Below, one piece after another: positions 45,763 through 54,761 of a stretch of DNA of 64,000 bases. The position numbers and the translations under genes are program-made. The stretch lies in contig NZ_SJPT01000004.1 of assembly GCF_007860095.1 (NCBI RefSeq), positions 62,001 through 126,000 on the forward strand, in the 5' to 3' direction. Under the pieces are notes generated by a model. The model did not search any database. It saw only the letters and a list, made by a program, of their open reading frames with translations, and was not told where the DNA came from. This stretch comes from Novipirellula galeiformis (GTDB taxonomy: Bacteria > Planctomycetota > Planctomycetia > Pirellulales > Pirellulaceae). The number at the start of each line of letters is the position of its first letter. Positions within the stretch are counted from its first letter, which is position 1.

Positions 45763-48700
45763 TCCGACCTTCCTCTGTGCTCTCGTTTGCAATCCTCTCG
45801 CTGGCGATCACTTCGACATCGTTGGCCGAGGAATCGCCGGTCAAACCGGTCGACTTCGCCACTCAGGTGATGCCGATCCTGAAACGCAACTGTTTGGCGT
45901 GCCACCACCAACAGGAAGCGGAAGGCGGCCTCGTGCTCGAAACGTTAGCGTCGATCCATGCCGGAGGCGACAGCGGGCCGGGGGCGACGCCAAAGGACCT
46001 CGAGTCGAGTTCGTTGTGGACGCGGGCCAGCGGCGAAGAAGATCCGATCATGCCACCGCCCGACAATTCCGTCGGTGCATCGCCATTGACCGCTGAAGAG
46101 CTTGCCTTGCTTCGTTTGTGGATCGAGCAAGGAGCCACAGGCACGGATGCGAGCGCCAGCGAAAAAATCGTCTGGCAACCGATTCCCGCTTCGATTCGCG
46201 CGACGTATGCGATGGATGTGTCCCCTGACAATCGCATCGCCGCCGTCGCACGTGCCAACCGTGTCCTAATCGTCGACCTGCAATCGACCACCGAGGTGGC
46301 TCGATTATCCGACCCCTCGCTGGCCGATCTCGCGGTCGATGGCGGAATCGCCGACGTCGACCTGATCCAATCGATTGCCTTCTCGCCCGACGGAGACCGT
46401 ATCGCGACAGGAGGTTTCCGTACGGTCCGCATTTGGAAACGCACCCCTGCACCCGTTTCACAGCCTCCCTCTCCGTTGGCAAACGCGAGCGGACCGATCG
46501 CGATCTCGCAGGATCAAACTCGAGCCGCTTTCGTCAATGCGATTGGTGACGTCGAGATCTGGGACTTAAACGCCCCACAGAAACAACACACCCTGACGAG
46601 CCCCGCTGGATTGGTCACTTCGCTCGGTTGGGCCAACACCGCAGGCGAAGACGAGCGATTGTTCGTGGCGCGACAAGACGGACACCTCGCCGTCTGGAAC
46701 GGCACAACCGGCGCCATCGTTTGCGAGTTACAAACGGACACGTCGATCGCAGAGATGGCGATCGCTCGCGACGCATCGACCTTGGTGACATTGACATCTG
46801 CGAAGCAGGTTCGCGCTTATCAATGCGCCGCCACCGAATCGGTCTGGAAGATCACTCCCGTCCACGAATCGGTCGGCGCGATTGCCGACGCCACCGCGAT
46901 TGCGGCCACGCCGACCTTGATTGCAATTGCCAGCGAATCAGCCGGAGTCCTCTTGGTCGATCCCAAAGCAAACACCGTCGTCCGCAAAATCGATCATGGT
47001 GCGGTAGTCGAGGCATTGGCCGTATCCTTGGACGACACGCAACTCGCCACAGCAGGACGCGACGGCAAGACGCGAAGCTGGAATCTAGCCGATGGCAAAG
47101 CCTTGATCACGATGCAGGGCACCCGCAAACAGCAATTGCGTCTAAACCAAGCGGACCAGGATGTCGTCCGGCAAAACGCAATCGTCGCGGCATTGAACGC
47201 AAAAACGGCGACGCTTGAAGCGTTGCTGAAGACCGAAAACGAGGCGCTCGCCAAAGTCACCCAGGCGAAGAACGAAGCCACCGAAGCGTTGGCGGCCGCA
47301 ACCAAGAAGCACGCGGATGCTGTGGCACTTGTGGCCACGACCCAAGCGACCCTAAAAAAGGCCAACGAAGACGCCGCGGCCGCTGAACCCTTGATCGCTA
47401 CCGTCACCAAGCAATTGCAGGAAGCCAAAGCAAAAGTCGAGTTAGTGGCAAAACAACTCGCCGAACAACAAGCAGCGAAGGTGACCGCCGACGCCGAAGT
47501 CGCCAAGGCCCAAGCCGAAGTAGACGCCGCGACGAAAAAAGCGGCAGAAGCTAAAGCGGCAGAAGCTAAAGCCGCAGAAGCTAAAGCCGCAGAAGCCAAA
47601 GCCGCTGAAGCCAAAGCCGCTGAAGCCAAAGCCGCAGAAGCCAAAGCCGCAGAAGCCAAAGCCGCAGAAGCCAAAGCCGCTGAAGCTAAAGAGGGCGAGA
47701 GCGAGCCCGCGAAAGCCAACGTGGAAACGACTCCGGAAACCGGGAAGGAGGACGTGAAAGCAGCCGAAGCCTTGATCGCCGCTGCGACCAAGCAACTGCA
47801 GGATGCGAAAGCAAAATTGGATTTGGTGGCCAAGGAGATCGCAGCGAAGCAAGCTGAAAAAACGGCCACGGAAGCTCAAGTCACCAAGCTGCAAGCCGAA
47901 TTGGACGCCGCGATGAAAAAAGCGGTCGATGCGAAGGCGTTGAGCGAAAAATCCACCAAGGATTTAGTGGCGCAAAACAAAGCGGTCACCGATACCGAAG
48001 CAGCCAAGACAAAAAGTGAGAGCGACCTCGCTAATCGCCAACAAGCGCTCGCATCGGCCACCAGTGCACAGCAATTCGCTGCTGCGAGCATTCCCAAGCA
48101 TCAAGCGATTGTCGCCTCTGAAACGCGACACGGCGAAGTCCTTACCAAGATCGCCGCCGCGGAACTTGGGCACAGCAACGCAGCCAGCAACGGTGTGATC
48201 GACGTAGACTTTCATGGCGACAACGTCGCCACCGCTCATCGCGATGGTTCACTTCGCTGGTACAGTGCGGGCACCGGAACCCCGCTGGGATCCCGCCAAG
48301 GGATCGGGCATGACCATGTGGCCATCATTGCCGATCAACTCGTTGGTTTTTCACAGCGATCCACCGCAACCATCGTGTCGACGGCATTCACATGGCAACT
48401 TGAACGCACGATTGGTGCGATGGACTCCGATACGTTTGCCGACCGAGTGACGGCACTCGACTTTCGCCGCGACGGATTGACGTTAGCAGTGGGAGGCGGG
48501 GCACCAAGTCGCTCCGGCGAAATCAAAATCTTTGCCGTTGAAACCGGTGAACTGCTTCGCGACTTCGGCTCGATCCATAGCGATACGGTACTCGGACTCG
48601 ACTTTTCACCCGATGGCACGATGCTCGCTTCGGCATCGGCTGACAAGACCATTCGTTTGTTGGACATCGCCACCCAGACCCAAATCCGTACCCTCGAAGG

Positions 48701-49079
48701 CCACACTCACCACGTGTTGGCGGTTGCATGGCAACAGAATGGCAGCAACATCGTCTCGGCCAGCGCCGACCAAACGATCAAGGCCTGGGATTCTGAAACC
48801 GGCCAATCAACGCGTACCGTTGGCGGCTTTCCGAAAGAGATCTCGGCCCTGGATTTTGTCCAAGCGACCGATCAAGTCGCTGCAGCCGGATCCCACGGGG
48901 AAGTCCGTTTGGTGAAGACCAGCAATGGAGGCGTTGTGCGAACCTTCAAGGCGCCGAACGACTTTCTGTATACCACACGGGTCACGCCCGATGGCGGCAA
49001 GGTGTTAGCGAGCGGCCAAAACGGCCACCTGCTAATTTGGAACCTCGCCGATGGAAAGTTGATCGGAGAAATGCCCTAG
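45759..49079 (+). CDS. cytochrome/WD40/coiled-coil protein
   Basis: A 1106-residue exported protein. After a signal peptide ending near SLAEE comes a PSCyt1-like cytochrome domain with CLACHH (45-50) and PIMPPPDNSVGASPLTAEE. WD40 repeats fill about 145-460 (WKITPV, LLVDPKANTVV, QLATAGRDGKTRSWNL). A long coiled coil (about 460-820) contains ten AEAKA units (595-644). A second set of WD40 repeats closes the protein (VLGLDFSPDGTMLASASADK, IRTLEGHTHHVLAVAW, AWDSETGQS). It may be a scaffold tethering the electron-transfer proteins of this operon. It overlaps the preceding gene by ATGA, so it is translationally coupled. Confidence 0.92.
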   Translation: MIRPSSVLSFAILSLAITSTSLAEESPVKPVDFATQVMPILKRNCLACHHQQEAEGGLVLETLASIHAGGDSGPGATPKDLESSSLWTRASGEEDPIMPPPDNSVGASPLTAEELALLRLWIEQGATGTDASASEKIVWQPIPASIRATYAMDVSPDNRIAAVARANRVLIVDLQSTTEVARLSDPSLADLAVDGGIADVDLIQSIAFSPDGDRIATGGFRTVRIWKRTPAPVSQPPSPLANASGPIAISQDQTRAAFVNAIGDVEIWDLNAPQKQHTLTSPAGLVTSLGWANTAGEDERLFVARQDGHLAVWNGTTGAIVCELQTDTSIAEMAIARDASTLVTLTSAKQVRAYQCAATESVWKITPVHESVGAIADATAIAATPTLIAIASESAGVLLVDPKANTVVRKIDHGAVVEALAVSLDDTQLATAGRDGKTRSWNLADGKALITMQGTRKQQLRLNQADQDVVRQNAIVAALNAKTATLEALLKTENEALAKVTQAKNEATEALAAATKKHADAVALVATTQATLKKANEDAAAAEPLIATVTKQLQEAKAKVELVAKQLAEQQAAKVTADAEVAKAQAEVDAATKKAAEAKAAEAKAAEAKAAEAKAAEAKAAEAKAAEAKAAEAKAAEAKAAEAKEGESEPAKANVETTPETGKEDVKAAEALIAAATKQLQDAKAKLDLVAKEIAAKQAEKTATEAQVTKLQAELDAAMKKAVDAKALSEKSTKDLVAQNKAVTDTEAAKTKSESDLANRQQALASATSAQQFAAASIPKHQAIVASETRHGEVLTKIAAAELGHSNAASNGVIDVDFHGDNVATAHRDGSLRWYSAGTGTPLGSRQGIGHDHVAIIADQLVGFSQRSTATIVSTAFTWQLERTIGAMDSDTFADRVTALDFRRDGLTLAVGGGAPSRSGEIKIFAVETGELLRDFGSIHSDTVLGLDFSPDGTMLASASADKTIRLLDIATQTQIRTLEGHTHHVLAVAWQQNGSNIVSASADQTIKAWDSETGQSTRTVGGFPKEISALDFVQATDQVAAAGSHGEVRLVKTSNGGVVRTFKAPNDFLYTTRVTPDGGKVLASGQNGHLLIWNLADGKLIGEMP
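47541..47690 (+). repeat. in-frame 15-bp tandem repeat, ten copies
   Basis: Each 15-bp unit (GCCGCAGAAGCCAAA and close variants) encodes AAEAK and recurs ten times without frame loss. The unit length keeps the coiled coil in frame, so copy number can change without truncating the protein. The opposite strand is stop-free here, which creates a long false frame at 46994-47869. Confidence 0.95.
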
Positions 49080-49326
49080 AGCGTGCTCCTTTTGATGTAG
49101 CGATCGTCGCCCGATGGTGGACCACTGTCGGGCGAACGTAGCAACAACTCGGATCCCACATCATGGCTCAGAGCTGCCCTCAGCGACTCGCGAATGATGT
49201 ACGGATCAAAATCATCAGCCGATGCGGACGATTTGTAGTCGCGTTTTTTAACCCGAAGGACAAGCGAACGAATATCAAGCTTGATTCGGTCTCTCGTTAA
49301 CGCATCGGGTTAGGCAAGACGCCTGA

Positions 49327-50049
49327 CTAGGCGTTTAGCACCCCTTCGAATAATCGGGACCCGATCCGTACCATGGTCGCCCCTTCGGCGATCGCGACAG
49401 CAAAATCGCCGCTCATCCCCATCGACAACTCAGGCAGTGCCACACCGGTGTGAAGTTGCAATTCGTCACGAAGTTGGCGCGTCTCGGCGAATTGGCGGCG
49501 GGCCGACTCGGAATCCGTGCCCCAACCGGCCATCGCCATCAACCCCCGCACTTTGACAACGTCATTGCCTGGCTCGGCAAGGTGACGCTCTAGGATCGGC
49601 TCGATCGCCTCGGGCATCAAACCCGTCTTATCGGGCTCGCCGCTGATATTTACCTCTAACAACACCTCAGTCGGCTGCTTGAGAACGCTTGCTTCTTCGA
49701 CAATCGCATGGAGCAATCGTTCACTGTCGACCGAGTGAATCCACGGCCGAAATGGCATCGATCGCCGCAGCTTGTTGCGTTGCAGATGGCCAATCAAGTG
49801 CCATTGGACCTGATCGGGAAACTCCACTTCGGCCGCCTTTTTCCACAGCACTTGCGGACGGTTTTCTCCGAGCTGATGGCATCCCGCCTCGACCAGGGCG
49901 AGAGTCGTTTCCGCGTCAACGTACTTGCTAACGCCAATGATTTGGACCGAGTCGGACGGCCGCTTCGCAGCCGTCGTTGCGGCTTGCACGTCATCGACAA
50001 CCGATTTCCAATTTTCCGCCAGACGCGTACGCATTTGGTCCTCAATCAT
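49327..50049 (-). CDS. yggS: YggS/PLPBP family PLP homeostasis protein
   Basis: 240 residues with the fold-III PLP signature: GVSKYVDAETTLALVEAG (PLP lysine K42), HQLGENRPQ, WHLIGHLQRNK, HSVDSERLL, EVLLEVNISGEPDKTG, RGLMAMAG and ELSMGMSGDFAVAIAEGATMVRIGSRLFEG. The protein binds PLP and affects vitamin B6 and amino acid homeostasis rather than acting as a racemase. The gene overlaps the stop of the large unknown gene by eight bases, so the two are probably co-translated. Confidence 0.94.
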   Translation of the reverse strand: MIEDQMRTRLAENWKSVVDDVQAATTAAKRPSDSVQIIGVSKYVDAETTLALVEAGCHQLGENRPQVLWKKAAEVEFPDQVQWHLIGHLQRNKLRRSMPFRPWIHSVDSERLLHAIVEEASVLKQPTEVLLEVNISGEPDKTGLMPEAIEPILERHLAEPGNDVVKVRGLMAMAGWGTDSESARRQFAETRQLRDELQLHTGVALPELSMGMSGDFAVAIAEGATMVRIGSRLFEGVLNA

Positions 50050-52009
50050 CGTTCGCCTCGCTATCGTCCACCGTTACCAATTCGTCGTAGTCTCCCTCGC
50101 CGGTGTCAAAGCGTGCGGCAAAGAAATCTGCGATCAAATGCTTGCCTAGAACCGTTCGGCAGCGGCGTTGGCCGAGCGAACGATAAATCATCCACTGTTC
50201 GGACCCGACCTGGACGCGGAATCCCACCGCTTCATGCCGATCGCACAAGCGACGCTCGTCGCCGACCGTCAATTGTCGCCACGTCCGCTTGCGCCGGAAT
50301 CGCCGCTGTTGCAAATCAAACCAAAGTGGCATGTAGAGCGCCCCATTGCCCTGAGCCGTCCAGACCAAGTGGTCATCTTCGCTTGCCGAAAGCTTCGTCG
50401 TCGTCGGACCAATACGCCATTCCGATGCCGACAAAGGCATCACCAACGCGCGAGGCTGGCCGTCACTCAAAAACAGTTCGCGAGTCTCATTTTCGAGCTC
50501 GGCCGAGATGCCCGCAGCGACCGGAATCCGAGTCGAGTAGCGGATCGACTTTAGCGGAGTTGCGGCATCCGATTCCGAGTCCTGACACGGCAGCACCCCA
50601 TCGGCCATCATCAAACAACGATCGTCCCGAATCAACATCAGCTGCCGCTGCAGCACAACGCCGCCTGTCCACGGTTGCTCGATTTCAATGAAGTGCACGT
50701 CGTCATCGGTGTACTCGCAAACCAGCGACCAATCGCCCGAGGGTTGTTGGTCGACTCCGTCGATCTCGATCGACGTTTGCACGGTCCCCGATACCACTCG
50801 CGTTCGCCCCGCATAGATCTCGAGCTCGTTATGTTCGCCACGGTAACTCAGGTGAGTACGCCCACGACGCACATCCCATTCGGGCAGCATGATCGCAAGC
50901 TTGGCATCTTCGCAGTGATGAAATGCATCAGGCAAACAAACCTCCCAAGCCAACCGTCCACCGCTATGACTGAGCCCGAGTGCGGCTTCAGTCGCCGGGC
51001 GAAGGGTCTCGGGATCAAACGCCATGGCATACTCGAGCAAGCCGCCTTGGCCCCGATCGTCTTTGACCTCTTTACGCGTCAGCGGGCTGAACGCAGACGT
51101 ACCGTGATGCGTCGTCATCGCGGCGACCCAAGTGGCCAATTGGTCGCCAATGGACGTCCACGACTTCAAAAAGGTCTTCTTCGTAGTCGCTTTCAATAGT
51201 TCTTGACAACGGAGTAGCGAACCGAGGACCAGTCGCGTCGCGGCGGGTTTGGCCAACACCGCGGGGATCGCTTCATCCTCGTGATCACACCACAGCGCGA
51301 GCGCATCGATGGCCGATTTTTGAGCCCGTTTGCACGACGGCAAATCGGCTAGTCTCCAGGCGAGCGTCAAACCAAGCTCCGCGCCGACGATCAAATGGGC
51401 GGGCGAATCGGGCCGGTGCGTCTGGAGCACCCCTTCGCGGAACTGTTGCAACGATCCGAGCAACTCCCACCAAAGTGCGGGCTCAAGATGTTGACTCAGC
51501 ATGGGCATCGCGCCAGCCCAAAGGATCGCATCGTGGCACGAGATCACGGACCGATCCCCATGATCAAGTTGGACAATCATTTCCGCCGTGGCCGCAACCC
51601 AATCGACCGGGCGAGTCGAACCGCGACGCCGAGGCGGTTGGTCACACGCCATTTGGCTCAGCCCTTGGCGCACCGGATCGACCGCAGTTTCGATCGACGT
51701 GGCGAGCCCCCATCGATAGACGGTTCCAGCCACCGCGGCGGGGCCGAACACCTTTTTTGCCGACTTCGTTTCACCACGCTCGGCGAACTTTTTGCAGAGT
51801 GTTTCCCAATTCGCCTCTGATACACGATCCCCATTTGGCAGCCTCTCGCCGCCGTCATGATCGACACCCCTGACGACGTCGTCCGGTACAGCTATCTTGG
51901 TCATGGACGATGACTTCGTTTGAGCCTCGGCTTGGTTCAAGGCCGCTTGACCGCGGGGGGCTGGTTTCTTGTTCAAGGCGTTTTCGGCCTCCGTGATTTT
52001 CGTCGACAT
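50042..52009 (-). CDS. 655-residue protein of unknown function
   Basis: The protein has no signal peptide or membrane helix. A polar N-terminus (about 60 residues) precedes a helical middle (about 110-330) rich in A, L and W, such as LEPALWWELLGSL and LGLTLAWRLADL. A beta-rich C-terminal part (about 370-655) has regular strands such as THLSYRGEHNELEIYAG and DVHFIEIEQPW. The layout, helical toroid then beta-sandwich, loosely resembles heparinase II/III-type or glycoside-hydrolase proteins, but no catalytic residues can be assigned. It precedes yggS on the same strand with an eight-base overlap. The start at 52009 is the first ATG; MTKIAVPDDV about 35 codons later is an alternative. Confidence 0.7.
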   Translation of the reverse strand: MSTKITEAENALNKKPAPRGQAALNQAEAQTKSSSMTKIAVPDDVVRGVDHDGGERLPNGDRVSEANWETLCKKFAERGETKSAKKVFGPAAVAGTVYRWGLATSIETAVDPVRQGLSQMACDQPPRRRGSTRPVDWVAATAEMIVQLDHGDRSVISCHDAILWAGAMPMLSQHLEPALWWELLGSLQQFREGVLQTHRPDSPAHLIVGAELGLTLAWRLADLPSCKRAQKSAIDALALWCDHEDEAIPAVLAKPAATRLVLGSLLRCQELLKATTKKTFLKSWTSIGDQLATWVAAMTTHHGTSAFSPLTRKEVKDDRGQGGLLEYAMAFDPETLRPATEAALGLSHSGGRLAWEVCLPDAFHHCEDAKLAIMLPEWDVRRGRTHLSYRGEHNELEIYAGRTRVVSGTVQTSIEIDGVDQQPSGDWSLVCEYTDDDVHFIEIEQPWTGGVVLQRQLMLIRDDRCLMMADGVLPCQDSESDAATPLKSIRYSTRIPVAAGISAELENETRELFLSDGQPRALVMPLSASEWRIGPTTTKLSASEDDHLVWTAQGNGALYMPLWFDLQQRRFRRKRTWRQLTVGDERRLCDRHEAVGFRVQVGSEQWMIYRSLGQRRCRTVLGKHLIADFFAARFDTGEGDYDELVTVDDSEANDD

Positions 52010-52013
52010 GGGG

Positions 52014-52019
52014 TATAAT
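52014..52019 (+). promoter_or_regulatory. candidate -10 (TATAAT) for the lipoprotein gene
   Basis: A perfect TATAAT lies 107 bp before the chosen lipoprotein start and just ahead of the start of the opposite gene at 52009. No good -35 hexamer is found at the usual spacing, so the assignment is weak. Confidence 0.25.
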
Positions 52020-52125
52020 GCGTTGGCTAGAAGTATCGTTTTTCATGCCTCGATTCGGCTGCTGTATACCTTACTCATTCAGCCGTTTGACGCTAGCACT
52101 TCCCAATCGACTCGACCGACGCCGC

Positions 52126-53322
52126 ATGACTGTAATCGCTATGTTCTCCCGCAGATTGACTCCCTTCTTCTTGTTGGCCATCACGATGGGGGTCGGGTGC
52201 AGCCGCAATGCGGAATCCCCCAACGCCGTGCCCGCACCGCAACCCCATCCTACCACGGGCGTCACCAGCGTTGAAAACACGGCAACCGTTGAAAACACGG
52301 CAAATCCGGAGCTCAGTGCGGTGCCTTCCCCCGCCCCTAAGGTTACCCCACCGCCCACTTCGCCCCCTGCTCCCTCCACGACGCCCCAGCCCCAGGCACA
52401 GCCCCAGGCACAGGCACCGCCGCCGACCGAGCCCCGGCAATTGCCAAGGGTCGACACGAAAGCGAAGCAGGACGATTCCGTGATGTCCACAAGCCCTCCC
52501 GATGACGAGGCGAACCGGTCCCCATCGCCCGCCGACGCGGCCGAGCCAGTGGCCGAAGAGGAAGAAAAGTCACCAAGGCAATATTTGAGCGAACAATTAT
52601 TGCCGCCCGCCGGAGCGAAACGGTTAAGCAAGGAATCATTGCTGTGGGTCGACCGCAATTTGAATCGCGTCTACATCGATGGGTATATCGCGATGGATCG
52701 CGGCGCCTTGGAAATGTTTGCCTGTCCGGTGGGAAGCAAGGAACACGAATCGATTGTCGCAGTGGTTGCCAAATCAAGTGAAGTCCACGCCGCACTGCTC
52801 GCCATCGGGGCCCAATCCGGAACGACGGCGATGTTCAATCCCAGTTTCGTGCCTCCGACCGGTCAAACCATTCGCGTTTGGGCATGTTGGCATGACAAGC
52901 AGGGCAAATTTCACGTCACCGATGCCCGTCGTTGGGTTCAAAACGTGGACACCAAGGAAGCGGTCGAAGCGGATTGGGTCTTCGCAGGCAGCGGATTCTA
53001 CAAAGATGAAGAGGATGGCCGCGAATATTATCGCGCCGACGGTGGCGACATGATTTGTGTGTCGAACTTCAGCACCGCGATGATGGACCTTTCGCTGGCG
53101 AGCAGCGCCGATGCCGACTCCTTGATGTTCCAACCATTCCAGGGCCGGGTGCCCGAACGCGGCACCCCGGTACGATTGATCTTGGTACCGATCCCCGTGC
53201 CGACCGACGCGCCCACACCGAAACTAACCCCTCAGCAAGATCCGAACGTTGCTCCAAGCGAAGAGGTGTTGCAGAAGCGAGCGCAAGCGCCGAAGACCGA
53301 CAGCGGCGAAGACGGAGAATGA
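52126..53322 (+). CDS. putative lipoprotein with P/Q-rich linker
   Basis: From MTVIAMFSRRLTPFFLLAIT the protein is 398 residues, with a lipobox-like TMGVGC followed by SRNAE. A low-complexity P/Q/A-rich stretch (about 35-150) would span the periplasm. The folded part (about 170-360) includes EQLLPPAGAKRLSKESLLWV, VGSKEHESIVAVVAKSSEVH, FNPSFVPPTGQTIRVWACWH and DADSLMFQPFQGRVPERGTP. The region resembles the planctomycete proteins annotated YdjY domain; I regard that as likely but unchecked. No enzyme motif is seen. Alternative ATGs exist at 52018 (too far upstream) and 52141. Confidence 0.75.
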   Translation: MTVIAMFSRRLTPFFLLAITMGVGCSRNAESPNAVPAPQPHPTTGVTSVENTATVENTANPELSAVPSPAPKVTPPPTSPPAPSTTPQPQAQPQAQAPPPTEPRQLPRVDTKAKQDDSVMSTSPPDDEANRSPSPADAAEPVAEEEEKSPRQYLSEQLLPPAGAKRLSKESLLWVDRNLNRVYIDGYIAMDRGALEMFACPVGSKEHESIVAVVAKSSEVHAALLAIGAQSGTTAMFNPSFVPPTGQTIRVWACWHDKQGKFHVTDARRWVQNVDTKEAVEADWVFAGSGFYKDEEDGREYYRADGGDMICVSNFSTAMMDLSLASSADADSLMFQPFQGRVPERGTPVRLILVPIPVPTDAPTPKLTPQQDPNVAPSEEVLQKRAQAPKTDSGEDGE

Positions 53323-53395
53323 CGGGTAACGTGATCCGAGAGGCGGCACTGAAAACGACGCGGCAGCGAGCATTTTAAGATAGGTCGCAGGGCCG

Positions 53396-53461
53396 CGAGT
53401 AGATCGCAGGGCCGGTTCGGGCCGAACCGTTTGTGATTGGCCGGTGGGAACGGGCCCTACA
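53396..53461. repeat. palindromic repeat, second family (copy 1)
   Basis: CAGGGCCGGTTCGGGCC (about 53407-53423) faces GGCCGGTGGGAACGGGCCCT (53439-53458) around TTTGTGATTGG. The right arm matches that of the element at 62421-62492 almost base for base, so both belong to one family of imperfect palindromes in gaps. Confidence 0.6.
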
Positions 53462-53498
53462 TCCCACATCCATTTCGAAGACACTCTTGGCAAAACGA

Positions 53499-53537
53499 AA
53501 CAAGGCCAGAACCGCGGATGCGAATTCTGGCCTTGTT
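53499..53537 (-). terminator. Rho-independent terminator after the TIM-barrel gene
   Basis: AACAAGGCCAGAA (53499-53511) pairs with TTCTGGCCTTGTT (53525-53537) in a 13-bp stem with a 13-base loop. On the minus strand the stem is followed by TCGTTTTG, a weak T-run, 53 bp past the stop at 53590. It lies between convergent genes, so it may act on both. Confidence 0.75.
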
Positions 53538-53589
53538 CGATGACGTTTTGATGTGGCGGAGCGATTGCTAAACCGCCCGAATGCCACAC

Positions 53590-54507
53590 TTAGATCGCTG
53601 GCGTTGGCTCGTAAGGAACGTCTTCGATCAAATCCATTGGCAACGGTGCGACGTGAACGCCCGCGTCCTTGGAGATCGAATCGATCGCTTCTTGGCCCTT
53701 CTGAACCGTGTTTTCACGGGTTTGCCCTTTGTAACGCGACGACGAGGCGGTCGGGCAAACCGGACCACTGTAGCTAACCGACTTCAGATGGCTGACCACG
53801 CTGACGTGAGCCAATGCGCCTTCTTTTTCTGGCAACACGCGATCGGTCGTCTTGGCGGTTTCGACGGTGGCGTCACTGGCAACCGATCCCAAACGTACCG
53901 CAACAATCTTCTCGGCATCGATGCTGGTCAATTGCTCAAGCGTGCCCTTGCCCACGACCCAATCGAACGTGTCGATGATGTAGCCGATGTTCGCAGCAGG
54001 AATGCTGCTGACCAACGCGATAAAGCCTTCGACATCGCGAATGAATTCGAACTCTTTGCCTTCGGCCAATTCCTTGCCCGCGGAGAACGAAACGCCTAAA
54101 CGGATTTCGCGAGGAGCCAAAACTTCCGCGATTTGGTTCAAACGAGCACGTTGAGTCTCGAAGTACTCTGGGTACGGCAAGCGGTCGGTAGCCACGGGCA
54201 AACGCAGGTACGCTCGCTTGACCAACAATTCCTTGGCGATTTCAGCCATCGGGTGAAGCGTCGCGACTTGGGCGGTAAACGTGTCGTCGTCCGCGTCCAA
54301 ATTGACACCGAGATCGAAGCCACCAATTTTAATGTCGGCTGCACGCAGATACTTGGTCGCGTCTTCCAAGCTGGTCCGTTGCGAGCGACGGAGCATGTCG
54401 GCCATATCGACATCCATTCCACGGAACCCGTAGGTCAACGCCAACTCGATTAATTCACTTTGACGGCCGTTGATTCCAAGTAACCAAGGAGAAAAATTCT
54501 TGAACAT
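53590..54507 (-). CDS. xylose-isomerase-like TIM-barrel protein
   Basis: The 305-residue protein resembles AP endonuclease family 2/sugar phosphate isomerase proteins: LALTYGFRGMDVDMADMLRR and IKIGGFDLGVNL at the start of the barrel, AYLRLPVATDR, IRLGVSFSAGKELAEGKEFE and IGYIIDTFDWVVGKGT. Metal-ligand residues in the usual HxD/E positions are not obvious (DTFDW is present, but HxH is not), so activity may be lost or altered. The C-terminal 70 residues have little family match. Function is unknown. It has its own terminator at 53499. Confidence 0.75.
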   Translation of the reverse strand: MFKNFSPWLLGINGRQSELIELALTYGFRGMDVDMADMLRRSQRTSLEDATKYLRAADIKIGGFDLGVNLDADDDTFTAQVATLHPMAEIAKELLVKRAYLRLPVATDRLPYPEYFETQRARLNQIAEVLAPREIRLGVSFSAGKELAEGKEFEFIRDVEGFIALVSSIPAANIGYIIDTFDWVVGKGTLEQLTSIDAEKIVAVRLGSVASDATVETAKTTDRVLPEKEGALAHVSVVSHLKSVSYSGPVCPTASSSRYKGQTRENTVQKGQEAIDSISKDAGVHVAPLPMDLIEDVPYEPTPAI

Positions 54508-54761
54508 TCAGTCTTCCTGCTTTTTTGATGACGATTAACGTGATTGGCTCAATATTGAGCTGATAAAAAACGGAGCCGATGGCGTTAGCCACGGGCCTCG
54601 ACGAGGCACCAAGATTGTGTAGGAAGGTCCGAGGCGATCGCCTGCGGCTCACGAAAACACATTGATTTCTATCAGCCAAGCATGAGAGTATCGCAGAAAC
54701 AGCCCTCTCCAGCCAAGGGGCTTATTGACAGCTTTCCGAATCGCTGAGAAGTTCAGCCACT

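Noticed and set aside
46994-47869. 291-codon minus-strand frame antisense to the WD40 protein
   Set aside because: It is created by the alanine/lysine/glutamate-rich repeats of the real gene read backwards; the product is low-complexity A/S/F without any signal or motif.
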